Shown here: in pieces, positions 16,824 through 28,160 of the stretch | How the letters are laid out: the number at the start of each line of letters is the position of its first letter | Position numbering within the stretch: position 1 is the stretch's first letter | Source: Bacteroidota bacterium | GTDB taxonomy: Bacteria > Bacteroidota > Bacteroidia > Bacteroidales > UBA10428 | Length of the DNA stretch: 64,000 nt | Direction of reading: 5' to 3' | Assembly (NCBI GenBank): GCA_003252385.1 | Contig: QKEH01000011.1 | Span: forward strand, 1 to 64,000 | The notes under the pieces: generated by a model | The model's input: only the letters and a program-made list of their open reading frames with translations | Told to the model about the DNA's origin: nothing | Database searches by the model: none | Position numbers and translations under genes: made by a program

Positions 16824-19637
16824 CTAGGTAAACCACTTTTGCAATACCGAACGAACATCCTCCACCTTAACGGGCTTGGTAATGTAGTCGTTCATGCCGG
16901 AGTTAAGCGCACTTTCGCGTCCTACCTTGGAGGCGGTAGCCGTCATGGCCACAATGGGCATCTGGTAGCCCATACCACGGATATCGACCGTGGCATCCAC
17001 ACCATCCTTGCCCGGCATTTGCAAATCCATAAAAACCACATCGTAGGCTTTCTTTTTTACCATATCCACCGCTTCGCTGCCATCGTTGGCAATTTCGATC
17101 GTATAGCCGAGGTTGGAAAAAATCGTTTCGGCCACTTTTTGATTGATCAGGTTATCTTCTGCCACCAAAACGCTCAGGTTTTTCTGAATGCCGACCGAAA
17201 CATCCATGTCTTTTAAGGGAATACCGGGAAACCACGGAAGAATGTAATTCCTCAGGATATGGTGTTCAAAGGGATGGATGAGGTAGTAATCGACCCGTGC
17301 AATTTTGCTTTGTATGTAGTTGTCCTGATGGTGCCTGGAGCTGGTCATAATAACCCGGCTACGGTCGGTGATACCCGCCTGAAAGAGTTGGCGTGCCAAC
17401 CATAAACCATCCAGCTTCGGGCCATCGATAAGGAACAGCAGGTGGCAGGCGGATGCTTCCAGTTGCTGTATCAATTGCTGCGACTTTTCCTCTTGCTTGG
17501 TTGCAATGGTAAAGGTTTCGCACGGGATACCCAGGTGCTGCAGAAAGCTTCTTACCCGCTGGCTGGAAGCGGTGTCGGGGGTTAATACCAATGCCCGAAT
17601 ATCGGCAAAGGACTTTAACCCGGAATAGTCCAGTTCCTTCTGCAGCGCTTCGTTCGAGAATACCTCAATGGTGAAACTAAAACGCGACCCGGGGCGTTTA
17701 GCATCCCGGGACAGCCCGGAAGGACTTTCGCACCAAATTTCGCCGTTCATCAGGTTTACCAGTTGTTTGGAGATGGTGGTACCCAAGCCGGAACCGCCAT
17801 ACTTCCGGGAGGTGCTGTAATCGGCCTGGGTAAACGATTTGAAAATGGTGTCGATCCGATCTTCGGGAATGCCTACGCCGGTATCGGCTACTTCGAACAA
17901 CAGGCTCACGTTTCCGTTGTACACTTCATCCACTTTTACATTCACCTGTATTTCGCCGTAGTGGGTAAACTTCACGGCATTGCTGATCAGGTTCGAAAGT
18001 ACCTGCCGAAGGCGGAACGGATCGCCAATGATGTCATCGGGAACGTTTTCGGCAAAACTTACGGTAAGCTGCAAGCCTTTTTCGGCGATGATGGCCCGGA
18101 ACAGATCCAGCGACAGTTTCACTTCTTCGCTCAGTTTAAACGGGAGTTCTTCGAGCTGCATTTTACCGGCTTCAATCTTGGAGTAATCCAGAATATCGTC
18201 AATGATGCTCAACAGTAAATCGGCCGAGCGTTTTACAATATCGATGTACTCCTTCTGTTCGGTGGTTAAATTGTCGAGTTTCAAGGCATCGGTCATTCCA
18301 ATAATACCGTTCATGGGGGTACGGATTTCATGGCTCATCTTGGCCAGGAACTCCGATTTGGAAGTGTTGGATGCTGCTTCGTACTTACGCGATTTTTCGA
18401 TGGCTGTTATGTCCACAAACGCACCAAGTATGAATTCTTCATGTCCCCGGGTGTACACCGCTTCCTTGCGATATAAAATGACTTCGTTCCCCTCGCGCTC
18501 GTAGAGGATGAACTGATTGCTGTCGAACGCCGCCGATTTAGGTACGTTGCGATGCCCGGCCTTCAGAAATTTTTCGGTAATGGTATTGCCGGTTTCAATT
18601 TCATCTTCTTTCACCAGGAACATTTCACGCGCCAGGCGGTTGATGTAATGGATTTTTCCTTCCTTGGTAAAAATAGTAAGGCCTATGGGCAGGTCGAGCA
18701 GTAAATTCCTGAGTTGATCGCGTTCGGCTTCAGCTACTTTTTTTTTTTTGAATGCACCCTGTACCTGAAAAATCAATAAATACACGGTAATGGCAAACAG
18801 TAAAAAGCTAAACGCGGCAATCAGGATGGTTTGGGTAAAAATCTGTTCGACAAAATAGGTGTTATTGAAGCTGAAGGCCAGCCCAAAGGGGTGGTCGAGT
18901 ACGGAAAACGGTTTGTAGGCGGTAATCATCCGGGCTTCCAGACTGTCGTTGGAGATACGGTGGAGGATGAGGTTTTCGCGATCGTTTTTCAAATTCGCCA
19001 GAATTCCGTCGTAGTTTTCGATCTGTATGGAATCTCCCGGAAAGTTGCCGGTATACTCCCCGGTGGAAGGGTCGATAATCCATTGGTAATTGATGCCTTC
19101 CACATAAAATTTGTTGAGCTCATCAAACAGGTAGTCGGTCAGATTCACCGCCACTACAATATTGCCAAATACTTCGTTGTCTTTGAAAACGGGGATGTAG
19201 TACAGGTATTCGTTTTTATTCGCTTTTACTTCTTCTTTTGCTACCAGCTTTCGCTGACGCTGTGCCAGGTATTGATCGGATATAAAACTCTTATCCTTAA
19301 ACAGGTTGAAAACATTCTTGTGATTGTCGTAAATATCGATATTGGTTATCAGGTTTTGATAGGTGGAATAGAACTGCTCCAACTTTCTAAGGGACTGAGA
19401 GTTGCCGGATGTTTCGCTGAACAGTTCCGAAATGTCGTCGGAGAAAAGGATGTAGTTTAAATCGCTCTCGAAATGCTGCAGATTGCTTTGAATGGTATGG
19501 GCACACTGGCCGGCCTGATTGAAAAGTATATTTTTCTGGTAATTGATCTGCCGGGTGTACAGCTTCCGAAATACGTAAAGATTTCCGGCCAACAGCAGTA
19601 TTCCGGCTAATAGGGCAATAACAACAGATTTTTTCAT
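16824..19637 (-). CDS. Hybrid sensor histidine kinase with two receiver domains
   Basis: A 937-residue membrane sensor. TM1 is about residues 7-26, an extracytoplasmic sensing region (about 30-265, dCACHE-like) follows, then TM2 (about 270-292), a PAS domain (DLPIGLTIFTKEGKIHYIN), HisKA with the phospho-His in FLAKMSHEIRTPMNGIIG, HATPase (SNAVKFTHYGEI, DTGVGIPEDR, SGLGTTISKQL), a degenerate receiver (about 665-800) and a full C-terminal receiver (VLVAEDNLINQKVA, Asp in VVFMDLQMPGKDG, Lys in DYITKPV). The first receiver lacks a clear phospho-Asp pattern. No output regulator is adjacent, so phosphotransfer to another protein is expected. Confidence 0.92.
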   Translation of the reverse strand: MKKSVVIALLAGILLLAGNLYVFRKLYTRQINYQKNILFNQAGQCAHTIQSNLQHFESDLNYILFSDDISELFSETSGNSQSLRKLEQFYSTYQNLITNIDIYDNHKNVFNLFKDKSFISDQYLAQRQRKLVAKEEVKANKNEYLYYIPVFKDNEVFGNIVVAVNLTDYLFDELNKFYVEGINYQWIIDPSTGEYTGNFPGDSIQIENYDGILANLKNDRENLILHRISNDSLEARMITAYKPFSVLDHPFGLAFSFNNTYFVEQIFTQTILIAAFSFLLFAITVYLLIFQVQGAFKKKKVAEAERDQLRNLLLDLPIGLTIFTKEGKIHYINRLAREMFLVKEDEIETGNTITEKFLKAGHRNVPKSAAFDSNQFILYEREGNEVILYRKEAVYTRGHEEFILGAFVDITAIEKSRKYEAASNTSKSEFLAKMSHEIRTPMNGIIGMTDALKLDNLTTEQKEYIDIVKRSADLLLSIIDDILDYSKIEAGKMQLEELPFKLSEEVKLSLDLFRAIIAEKGLQLTVSFAENVPDDIIGDPFRLRQVLSNLISNAVKFTHYGEIQVNVKVDEVYNGNVSLLFEVADTGVGIPEDRIDTIFKSFTQADYSTSRKYGGSGLGTTISKQLVNLMNGEIWCESPSGLSRDAKRPGSRFSFTIEVFSNEALQKELDYSGLKSFADIRALVLTPDTASSQRVRSFLQHLGIPCETFTIATKQEEKSQQLIQQLEASACHLLFLIDGPKLDGLWLARQLFQAGITDRSRVIMTSSRHHQDNYIQSKIARVDYYLIHPFEHHILRNYILPWFPGIPLKDMDVSVGIQKNLSVLVAEDNLINQKVAETIFSNLGYTIEIANDGSEAVDMVKKKAYDVVFMDLQMPGKDGVDATVDIRGMGYQMPIVAMTATASKVGRESALNSGMNDYITKPVKVEDVRSVLQKWFT

Positions 19638-19884
19638 AGCAGAGCGACCGCTTGTAAATTTTCCAGCCCTAAATTAGGACAATTGTTAAATTAATTAAAA
19701 AAAGTGTGGAAGGGGAATGTTGATAACTAAAATATTTACGATCAGGGCAAAAGATTGGGAGCGAACAGGATCCGGGGCTGAACAGCAGGTAGTTGAAGGC
19801 ATCGGATTCTTTGGCATCAACCCGCGCCAACGCGGTGATGTGGTGCAGCCATGCAGTGCGTGAGGTAACCCTGAAAAGAGCGTG

Positions 19885-20808
19885 CTACTGCCGGTATTTC
19901 GATTGTTCCTCCAGCATGATACTTACATAGCTGTTGAAGCGCGATTCGCCAATGTTGCCTTCGGCTACAGCCTGTTGAACGGCGCAACCGGGCTCGTGCA
20001 GGTGGGTGCAATTTACAAAGCGGCAATTCTTCGATATCCGGAAAATCTCAGGGAAGTACAGTCCTACCTCAGGCTTTTCTATATCGACCAATCCAAAACC
20101 TCTGATTCCCGGAGTATCAATAATGTAGGTGTCGGGATCCAACGAAAACATTTCCGAAAAGGTAGTGGTATGTTTTCCGGAACGGTGCGCATCGGATATT
20201 TCGGTGGTTTTCAGTTGCAGCTGCGGGTTCATGGTGTTGATGAGCGAACTTTTTCCCACCCCGGAGTTGCCGGCAATCAGGTTTACCCCGCCTTGCATGA
20301 GTTGTTTTACCGGCCCGATATTTTCGCTACGGGACACACTCAGCGGGAGCACGGTATAGCCGGCCAGGCGGTAGGTGGTCATAAACTCTTCGAACAGGGG
20401 TTTATCTTCATCCTCCAGTACGTCCGTTTTATTAATTAACAGGCAGGTTTCAATGTGGTAGGCTTCGGCCGTTATCAAAAAACGGTCAATAAATTCCCTG
20501 GGGGTTTCCGGATGTTTCATACAGAGCATGACAAAAGCCCGGTCGATATTGGAACCCAGCAGGTGCGCTTCGCGATGAAAGGCTGTGGCCTTTCGGATCA
20601 GGTAGTTTTTGCGGGGCTCAATATGCTGGATCATGCCGGTGCCATCTTCCAGGTTCGTAAACTCCACCCAGTCGCCTACGGTTACCGGGTTGGTGGTAAC
20701 CAGCCCCTTGATACGGAATTTGCCTTTAATACGACATGGAACTACTTCCTGTTCCGCTTTTACCGTGTACCAGCTACCGGTCGATTTTATGACTAAGCCT
20801 CTGCGCAT
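19885..20808 (-). CDS. rsgA: Ribosome small subunit-dependent GTPase A
   Basis: A 307-residue circularly permuted GTPase that checks late 30S ribosome assembly. The N-terminal OB-fold (MRRGLVIKSTGSWYTVKAEQ) is followed by G4 (LINKTDVL), G1 GNSGVGKSSLIN, and G3 DTPGIRGFGL in the permuted order, and by a C-terminal zinc-binding region with the CxxxxCxHxxxxxC pattern (CRFVNCTHLHEPGC). The start is placed at the ATG at 20806-20808, which begins at the family's usual N-terminus and is preceded by GTGGGA; the frame stays open further upstream, but that would include the promoter region. Divergent from the MFS gene. Confidence 0.95.
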   Translation of the reverse strand: MRRGLVIKSTGSWYTVKAEQEVVPCRIKGKFRIKGLVTTNPVTVGDWVEFTNLEDGTGMIQHIEPRKNYLIRKATAFHREAHLLGSNIDRAFVMLCMKHPETPREFIDRFLITAEAYHIETCLLINKTDVLEDEDKPLFEEFMTTYRLAGYTVLPLSVSRSENIGPVKQLMQGGVNLIAGNSGVGKSSLINTMNPQLQLKTTEISDAHRSGKHTTTFSEMFSLDPDTYIIDTPGIRGFGLVDIEKPEVGLYFPEIFRISKNCRFVNCTHLHEPGCAVQQAVAEGNIGESRFNSYVSIMLEEQSKYRQ

Positions 20809-20849
20809 TCCCACTTGTATAATGTACTGCGAATGTACGGCAATAATCG

Positions 20850-20895
20850 TACTTTTGTGCAAACTTACGAAAAGCCTCTGTGCTGCCGACACAAA
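20850..20895. promoter_or_regulatory. Overlapping divergent promoters for rsgA and the MFS gene
   Basis: Two Bacteroidota-type -7 boxes (TAnnTTTG) lie back to back: TACTTTTG at 20850-20857 (plus, toward the MFS gene) and TAAGTTTG read on the minus strand at 20867-20860 (toward rsgA). A minus-strand TTTG at 20895-20892 could be the rsgA -33 box, with a spacer slightly longer than usual. No good -33 box is seen for the plus promoter. The two polymerase sites would overlap, so they could compete. Confidence 0.5.
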
Positions 20896-20914
20896 ACCTA
20901 AACGACCTGTTTTT

Positions 20915-22261
20915 ATGCGCAAATTTCACAAAAAACTGACCTTCCGGCCGACCTTTCCTTTCAATCCGGCGTCGTGGTCGTTCTTTTATGGTTGGATCAT
21001 ATTAGCAGCCGGAATTGTGGGGGTGTTGATGAGCCTGCCGGGTCAAACCACCGGGGTGAGCGTTTTTACCGACCATCTGGTGGAGAACTATCGGATCGAC
21101 CGGGTGTGGTTAATGGTGGCCTACCTGATTGGAACCGCTGGTAGTGGTTTTCTGGTGCGCTTTGCCGGGCGTGTGTACGACCGCACCGGGGTACGCCCTA
21201 TTGCCATTGTGGCAGCCCTAACTCTGGCGGCTACCCTGGTACTGCTGTCGCAGCTCGACCGGCTGGCGGGGGGCATGGCCAACCAGTTGGGGCAGAAAGG
21301 GTATCCGTTGCTTCTTTTTATTTTCCTGACCCTGCTGTTTTTTCTGTTACGCTACAGCGGCCAGGGGGTAACCACTTTGGTGGCCCGCAATATGGTGATG
21401 AAATGGTTCGAATCCCGCCGGGGTATTGCCAATTTCTTCCTCGGATTTGTTACTTCCCTGGGGTTTAATGCCACCCCCAAGTTTTTTAATTACCTGATTG
21501 AAAAGGGCAGCTGGCGTTCGGCCTGGGTGTGGATGGCTGTGTTTCTGGTGGTGGCCTACATTCCTTTTCTCCTGGTTTTTTATCGCGATAATCCGCAAAG
21601 CCTGGGCCTGCACCCCGACGGGAAGGCCGGGGATACCGTAAAACAGCGGAATAGACGTTTTGTGGCGACCAGGGACTTCACCCTTTCCGAAGCCCGGAAA
21701 ACCCGGGAGTTCTGGTTGTATACCTCCATTATTGCCTTGCTAGGGCTGTTCTTCACGGGCTTCACCATGAATTTCGAATCGGTATTCGAAAGCAAGGGAC
21801 TGACCAAGGAACTGGCTATGGATCTGTTCATTTACTCCGGGCTTTTTTCCTTCATCATTCAGCTGGGTGGAAACTGGCTGGTCGACTATGTCAGCCTGCG
21901 CTACTACCTTCCCCTGGCTGCCATTAGTACCACACTGGGCATTGTGGTGGTGCCGTTTGTGGGGTATTACAACCTGTTCTACTACATTTTTCTGATTACC
22001 CTGGGAACGAATACGGCCTTTTTCGGAATTTTTACCACCATTACCTGGCCCCGGCTTTTTGGCACCCGGCATTTGGGCGAAATATCGGGTTCGGCTATAG
22101 GCATTGTGGTGGTGGCATCGGCCATGGGGCCTTTGCTGTTAAGCCTTTTTTACAAGTATCGTGGCACCTACGATCCGGCCTTCTACCTATGTGCCGGCCT
22201 GTCGTTTATCCTGTTGCTATTCTCGTTTACCGCTCGCGATGAACGTAAAATGAACCGATAG
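20915..22261 (+). CDS. MFS transporter
   Basis: A 448-residue major facilitator superfamily protein with about 12 membrane spans. The start is the ATG at 20915 (MRKFHKKLTFRP); the frame is open upstream but antisense to rsgA. Span 1 is YGWIILAAGIVGVLMSLPGQ; the loop between spans 2 and 3 has RFAGRVYDRTGVRP, matching the MFS signature GxxxDRxGRR region. The pattern (GVSVF..., RRGIANFFLGFVTSLGFN, RLFGTRHLGEISG) resembles the oxalate/formate antiporter-like or monocarboxylate-type MFS group, so an organic acid is a plausible substrate, but this is a guess. Probably a single-gene unit ended by the hairpin at 22303-22334. Confidence 0.88.
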   Translation: MRKFHKKLTFRPTFPFNPASWSFFYGWIILAAGIVGVLMSLPGQTTGVSVFTDHLVENYRIDRVWLMVAYLIGTAGSGFLVRFAGRVYDRTGVRPIAIVAALTLAATLVLLSQLDRLAGGMANQLGQKGYPLLLFIFLTLLFFLLRYSGQGVTTLVARNMVMKWFESRRGIANFFLGFVTSLGFNATPKFFNYLIEKGSWRSAWVWMAVFLVVAYIPFLLVFYRDNPQSLGLHPDGKAGDTVKQRNRRFVATRDFTLSEARKTREFWLYTSIIALLGLFFTGFTMNFESVFESKGLTKELAMDLFIYSGLFSFIIQLGGNWLVDYVSLRYYLPLAAISTTLGIVVVPFVGYYNLFYYIFLITLGTNTAFFGIFTTITWPRLFGTRHLGEISGSAIGIVVVASAMGPLLLSLFYKYRGTYDPAFYLCAGLSFILLLFSFTARDERKMNR

Positions 22262-22302
22262 GGGCATCATCTATTTTGTTGATCCCGGGCCTATTGCTGA
22301 AT

Positions 22303-22334
22303 ACCATTCATTTGAGAGTAACAAAATGAATGGT
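22303..22334. terminator. Hairpin between convergent MFS and wHTH genes
   Basis: A perfect 11-bp inverted repeat, ACCATTCATTT and AAATGAATGGT, with a 10-base loop, lies between the stop of the MFS gene (22261) and the stop of the small winged-helix gene (22371). No T run follows in either direction, so it may stabilise transcript ends or act with a factor rather than as a simple terminator. Confidence 0.5.
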
Positions 22335-22370
22335 GAATGTGCTGCGTGTAGCAGGTAACTCGCTGGTACG

Positions 22371-22547
22371 TTACTTGGCCTGCCAATAACAACGTTTGGG
22401 CGATTCAATCGCGCCCTCCTCTTTCAACTGGGTCATGGCCTTATCGACTACTTTTCGGTCAAGACCGGTCAATTCCACTATTTTCCCGGCATTTAAAGGG
22501 GTTCCGTCCTTTTTCATAGCATCTAATACTTGTTGTTTAGCTTCCAT
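22371..22547 (-). CDS. 58-residue winged-helix DNA-binding protein
   Basis: A short gene starting at the ATG 22545-22547 and encoding 58 residues: MEAKQQVLDAMKKDG, then PLNAGKIVELTGLDRKVVDK (helix-turn-helix), AMTQLKEEGAIESPKRCYW (recognition helix and wing). This is a minimal winged-helix domain of a widespread family of small MarR/ArsR-like proteins found in bacteria and archaea. It probably binds DNA as a dimer; target genes are unknown. The inverted repeat ACTAA/TTAGT just upstream may be its own operator. Confidence 0.8.
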   Translation of the reverse strand: MEAKQQVLDAMKKDGTPLNAGKIVELTGLDRKVVDKAMTQLKEEGAIESPKRCYWQAK

Positions 22548-22564
22548 ATCATTTAGTTTTATGT

Positions 22565-22603
22565 ACTAATAAGTTAGTGTTCTAATTGTTCATTGCGAAA
22601 GTA
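22565..22603 (-). promoter_or_regulatory. Promoter and possible operator of the small wHTH gene
   Basis: On the minus strand TACTTTCG (22603-22596) differs by one base from the -7 box TAnnTTTG. Between it and the start codon is the inverted repeat ACTAA-TAAG-TTAGT (22565-22578), well placed as an operator for autoregulation. No -33 box was assigned. Confidence 0.35.
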
Positions 22604-23083
22604 TGAAACCTTAACATCAGAAAATTATATTGGTTTAAGAAAGCGGACTGTTATTTCTTTTTCGCCATTCGCTGACTTATTCAGGCATATGGACCGGATA
22701 GGTTGCTACTCTGTATGGGGTTCACGCAGGATATATTTCAGAAAGGAAGTACTGCAGTGAGGTAACATCTTCCGCGCGTGATGCTTTACTGTGTTCGTCC
22801 ATGCATCCTCTGTTGCAACATGTTGATTTAAAGCCATCTTTCAATTCTATTACGAGGAATAAATGTGCTGTACTCCAGGGTACTTCCTGAAGTCCACCTC
22901 AGCAGTACAGCTTTGAAATTATCCAACGTGTAATAAATCATGCAGGTTGAAAAATGTAAGTGTCCGTTTTCCCGAAAAGGGAATAACCATGTCGGGGTGG
23001 AAGCTACAACCTTAACTCGCTATACTTGAAGCTCCGGTTCACGAAATTTGCAGGCATTCCCGGAAGGTTATACCGGGCATCAT
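22604..23083. other. About 480 bases without a gene
   Basis: Between the upstream region of the small wHTH gene and the transporter fragment at 23084 I see no supported gene or RNA. All six frames are broken by stops. It may be degraded sequence that goes with the adjacent transporter remnant. Confidence 0.35.
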
Positions 23084-23230
23084 TTAATCGATTAAATGTT
23101 GTTCAATCTTCTGCTCGACCTTCACCAGGTTTTTATCTTTTAATTTAAAAAGTAACAGAAAGGGAATACAGGCTGTAAAAAATACGCCCACAATCAGAAA
23201 TACATCGTTGCTAGCACTAAGATTTGACAT
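23084..23230 (-). pseudogene. C-terminal remnant of an MFS drug-efflux transporter (possible)
   Basis: The minus-strand frame from the ATG at 23228-23230 gives 48 residues with one membrane span (NDVFLIVGVFFTACIPFLLL) followed by FKLKDKN and a charged tail. This looks like the last span and tail of DHA2/EmrB-type multidrug transporters (…NDVF.l..l......P..LL.k). No further transporter sequence is seen upstream on the minus strand, so it appears to be a leftover fragment; a frame extends to 23404 but the added residues do not look like a transporter. It could also be a real single-span small protein. Confidence 0.4.
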
Positions 23231-23412
23231 GATGAAAATTGCCTGCCTGACATGAGTTTTCCATCCATTATGTTTCAGGATTACTCGTGTAGGTATGGAT
23301 GATTCACGTGAGGGTTGCACCCCGAATAGAATTGTTATACCTGATGATTCAGCCCTAATTGTGCCTGTGAATATCTCCGTTCCTTCTCTTCCGCCCCTTC
23401 CCAAATAAATGT

Positions 23413-23420
23413 TACATTTG
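23413..23420 (+). promoter_or_regulatory. -7 box for mutA
   Basis: TACATTTG matches the Bacteroidota -7 consensus TAnnTTTG exactly and lies 24 bases before the mutA ATG (23444), giving a very short leader. A TTTG-like -33 box is not clear. Confidence 0.5.
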
Positions 23421-23443
23421 CTGCTTATTCAAAATATTGACCT

Positions 23444-25333
23444 ATGGCGGAAACCGTAAAAGCTAAAACACTATTCGATGAATTTCCCCCGGTAAGTACC
23501 GAAACCTGGGAGGAAGTGATTCAGGCCGACCTGAAAGGCGCCGACCGCGATAAAAAACTGGTATGGAATACGCTCGAGGGTTTTGGGGTGCAGCCTTACT
23601 ACCGCAGCGAGAATTTGTCGGATAAACCCTACCTAGAAGCGCTGCCGGGAGCCTATCCCTTTACCCGCGGAAACAAAAAAAACAACAACGACTGGGAAAT
23701 TCGCCAGGACATTAAACTGGACGATATTGCAACGGCGAACCAGAAATCGTTGTTTGTGCTCGAACGGGGGATTACCTCCCTGGGCTTCTCGATGCCACTG
23801 GAAAAAGGAAGCACCCTGCTTACCAGCCAGGAAGAATTTAGCCGCTTGTTGAACAACATTTATTTCGAGTGCATCCACCTGCATTTTGTGTGTGGATACA
23901 ACGGCCCGCAAATTCTTAATTTCCTGATTAAGGAGGTAGAAACCAAGAACATCGATCCTGCACGCATTATCGGGAGCATCGACTTTGACCCGCTGGGCTA
24001 CCTGACCACCATGGGGAACTTTGGAGAAGGCGAAGAAGCCGATTTTACCACCCTGAAGCAACTCATCGCCACTGCGGCCGATAAGTTGCCCAACTATAAG
24101 GTGCTGGCCATTAACGGTTGCCACTTTACCAATGCCGGTGCGTCCACCGTGCAGGAACTGGGCTACAGCCTGGCTATGGCTGCCGAATACCTCAACCGGC
24201 TTACCGATACCGGCCTGAGTGTGGATACCATTAGCAGGCATCTGCAGTTTAACCTGGGTGTGGGTTCTAACTACTTTATGGAAATAGCCAAGATTCGTGC
24301 CGCCCGCTATCTTTGGGCAAAATTGGTGGAGGCCTACCAACCTGCCAACAAAAATGCCCTGCGTGCCGATATTCATTCCATCACCTCCGACTGGAACCAA
24401 ACCATTTACGATCCCTACGTGAACGTATTGCGTGCCACCACCGAGTCGATGGCTGCTGTAATTGGCGGTACCGATTCGCTTACAGTGCGTCCCTTTACGT
24501 GGAGCTACAAGGAAACTACCCGCTTCTCGGGCCGGGTGGCCCGCAACATTCAGATCATCCTGAAAGAGGAGGCCTACTTGGGTAAAATTGTGGATCCTTC
24601 GGCCGGATCGTACTATATTGAAAACCTCACCGATTCGATCATTACCGAAGCCTGGAATATCTTTCTGCAAATTGAAGCCGAAGGCGGCTACCTCCAAGCC
24701 TTGAAAAAAGGCATCGTTCAGGCCGATATGGTGGCTACTGCCGCCAACCGCAACAAAATGGTGGCCACCCGCCGTGAGGTGTTCCTGGGAACCAACCAGT
24801 ATGCCAACCCCAACGAAAAAGTAGCCGATGAGATCGATGAGGACATTGCTTTTCCGGCACCCCTGCCAGGCAAAACGCTTCTTACGCCCATCAAGAAATA
24901 CCGCGGAGCCGAGGGCTTCGAACTCCTCCGGTTGGCTGTTGAACGACATGAAAAACGCCCGAAAGTATTTCTGCTTACCTATGGCAATTTGACCATGCGT
25001 AAGGCTCGTGCCGGCTTTGCCAGCAACTTCTTCGGATGTGCCGGTTACGAAATTGTGGACAACCCGGGTTTTAAAACCGCCGAAGAAGGGGTGAAAGCGG
25101 CTTTGGAGGCACAGTCGGATCTGGTGGTGGTGTGCAGCCACGACGAAGAGTATGCCGAACTGGTTCCGAAAGTCAACGAACTGCTTGCCGGAAAAGCCAT
25201 TACCGTGGTAGCCGGGGCTCCCGCCTGCATGGACGAACTCAGTGAAAAAGGCATCCGGCATTTTATCCACCTCAAATCCAACCTGCTGGAAACGCTGAAG
25301 GGATTTCATGGGGAGTTGGGGATACAGATTTAA
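23444..25333 (+). CDS. mutA: Methylmalonyl-CoA mutase small subunit
   Basis: A 629-residue non-catalytic partner of MutB, of the usual size. The TIM-barrel-like domain fits the small-subunit pattern (GFSMPLEKGSTLLT, NYFMEIAKIRAARYLWAKL, DWNQTIYDPYVNVLRATTES). The C-terminal Rossmann-like domain (PKVFLLTYGNLTMRKARAGF onward) lacks the DxHxxG cobalamin-binding motif, as expected. The heterodimer interconverts methylmalonyl-CoA and succinyl-CoA in propionate formation or breakdown. In most Bacteroidota mutB follows within a few bases; here 446 bases carrying a four-helix-bundle gene separate them. Confidence 0.95.
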   Translation: MAETVKAKTLFDEFPPVSTETWEEVIQADLKGADRDKKLVWNTLEGFGVQPYYRSENLSDKPYLEALPGAYPFTRGNKKNNNDWEIRQDIKLDDIATANQKSLFVLERGITSLGFSMPLEKGSTLLTSQEEFSRLLNNIYFECIHLHFVCGYNGPQILNFLIKEVETKNIDPARIIGSIDFDPLGYLTTMGNFGEGEEADFTTLKQLIATAADKLPNYKVLAINGCHFTNAGASTVQELGYSLAMAAEYLNRLTDTGLSVDTISRHLQFNLGVGSNYFMEIAKIRAARYLWAKLVEAYQPANKNALRADIHSITSDWNQTIYDPYVNVLRATTESMAAVIGGTDSLTVRPFTWSYKETTRFSGRVARNIQIILKEEAYLGKIVDPSAGSYYIENLTDSIITEAWNIFLQIEAEGGYLQALKKGIVQADMVATAANRNKMVATRREVFLGTNQYANPNEKVADEIDEDIAFPAPLPGKTLLTPIKKYRGAEGFELLRLAVERHEKRPKVFLLTYGNLTMRKARAGFASNFFGCAGYEIVDNPGFKTAEEGVKAALEAQSDLVVVCSHDEEYAELVPKVNELLAGKAITVVAGAPACMDELSEKGIRHFIHLKSNLLETLKGFHGELGIQI

Positions 25334-25345
25334 ATGGCGAGATGA

Positions 25346-25761
25346 TGAGATTTGAGATTGTGAGATAAGGCAATGCATAAATTCAGAGAGTTAAAAATAT
25401 GGCAAAGATCCCGGGAACTAGTAGCAAAGTGTTATTTGCTGACTAAAAAATTTCCTACTGATGAGCTATACAGTTTAACTTCTCAAATACGAAGAGCTGC
25501 TGTATCTATTCCGGTAAATATTGCCGAGGGATGTGGTAAGAACAGCGATAAGGATTTAATGCGCTATCTCGATATTTCTAATGGTTCGGCATTCGAACTT
25601 GAAACACTAATTATTCTCGCTAACGACTTAAATTATCTTTCTCCGGAAGAAACTGAAGAATTAATCAAGGAAATACAAGAGATTGAAAAGATGATTTTCA
25701 ACTTCAAACAAAAATTCAAGGGACCCTGGCATTCTCTAACAATCCCTCATCTCAAATCTCA
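25346..25761. repeat. 13-bp inverted repeat flanking the four-helix-bundle gene
   Basis: TGAGATTTGAGAT at 25346-25358 is repeated exactly in inverse orientation at 25749-25761. The left copy lies in the gap after mutA, the right copy in the 3' coding end of the four-helix-bundle gene, 18 bases before the mutB start. The two copies bound a roughly 416-bp unit that interrupts the mutA-mutB operon. No direct target duplication is evident beside them. Confidence 0.7.
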
Positions 25762-25779
25762 CAGCAAAATATTCAATCT

Positions 25780-25783
<4 letters not shown>
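25373..25783 (+). CDS. Four-helix-bundle (S23/IVP-type) protein inserted between mutA and mutB
   Basis: A 136-residue protein of the family first seen in intervening sequences of 23S rRNA genes (S23, 'four helix bundle protein'). It shows the typical start [20 protein letters not shown], then [29 protein letters not shown] and a C-terminal helix pair ([19 protein letters not shown]). Relatives such as the avd protein of diversity-generating retroelements form pentameric bundles and bind nucleic acid. Codon use is AT-rich compared with mutA and mutB. Its stop overlaps the mutB ATG (ATGA at 25780-25783), and its last residues are encoded by the right inverted repeat. An insertion unit is likely. 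Confidence 0.9.
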
Positions 25784-27933
<2,150 letters not shown>

Positions 27934-27958
27934 CGCAAAAAAGCTGCTGGAATAAGAT

Positions 27959-27995
27959 AACAAGGGCTTCGCAGAAAGGGAGGCTCTTGTTTTTT
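27959..27995 (+). terminator. Terminator after mutB (repeat copy 1)
   Basis: AACAAGGGC (27959-27967) pairs with GCTCTTGTT (27983-27991, one wobble) and is followed by a T run. Thirty bases of it (27963-27992) recur at 28891-28920 with a single difference. Confidence 0.75.
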
Positions 27996-28160
27996 ACGGA
28001 ATTCATGCCCCGGGTAGTTCCCGGATCTATGGTTGGTATAAACCCACAAGCTCTTATTTTACCCAATGTTGATAGTTCCGGATTTCGAAATGAGAATAAT
28101 TTAAATACATTGCGGAACAAATCTGTGTTAGTATTAATTTGAGCAATAAAGCCATTCCAC

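Noticed and set aside
20609-20914. N-terminal extension of the MFS transporter frame
   Set aside because: It runs antisense to the start of rsgA and through its promoter, and the added residues are unlike any transporter N-terminus.
23633-25378. Long open frame (581 codons) antisense to mutA
   Set aside because: It mirrors the codon structure of mutA, which is a clear protein-coding gene of known family; the antisense product has no recognisable domain and low-complexity Gly/His/Gln-rich composition.
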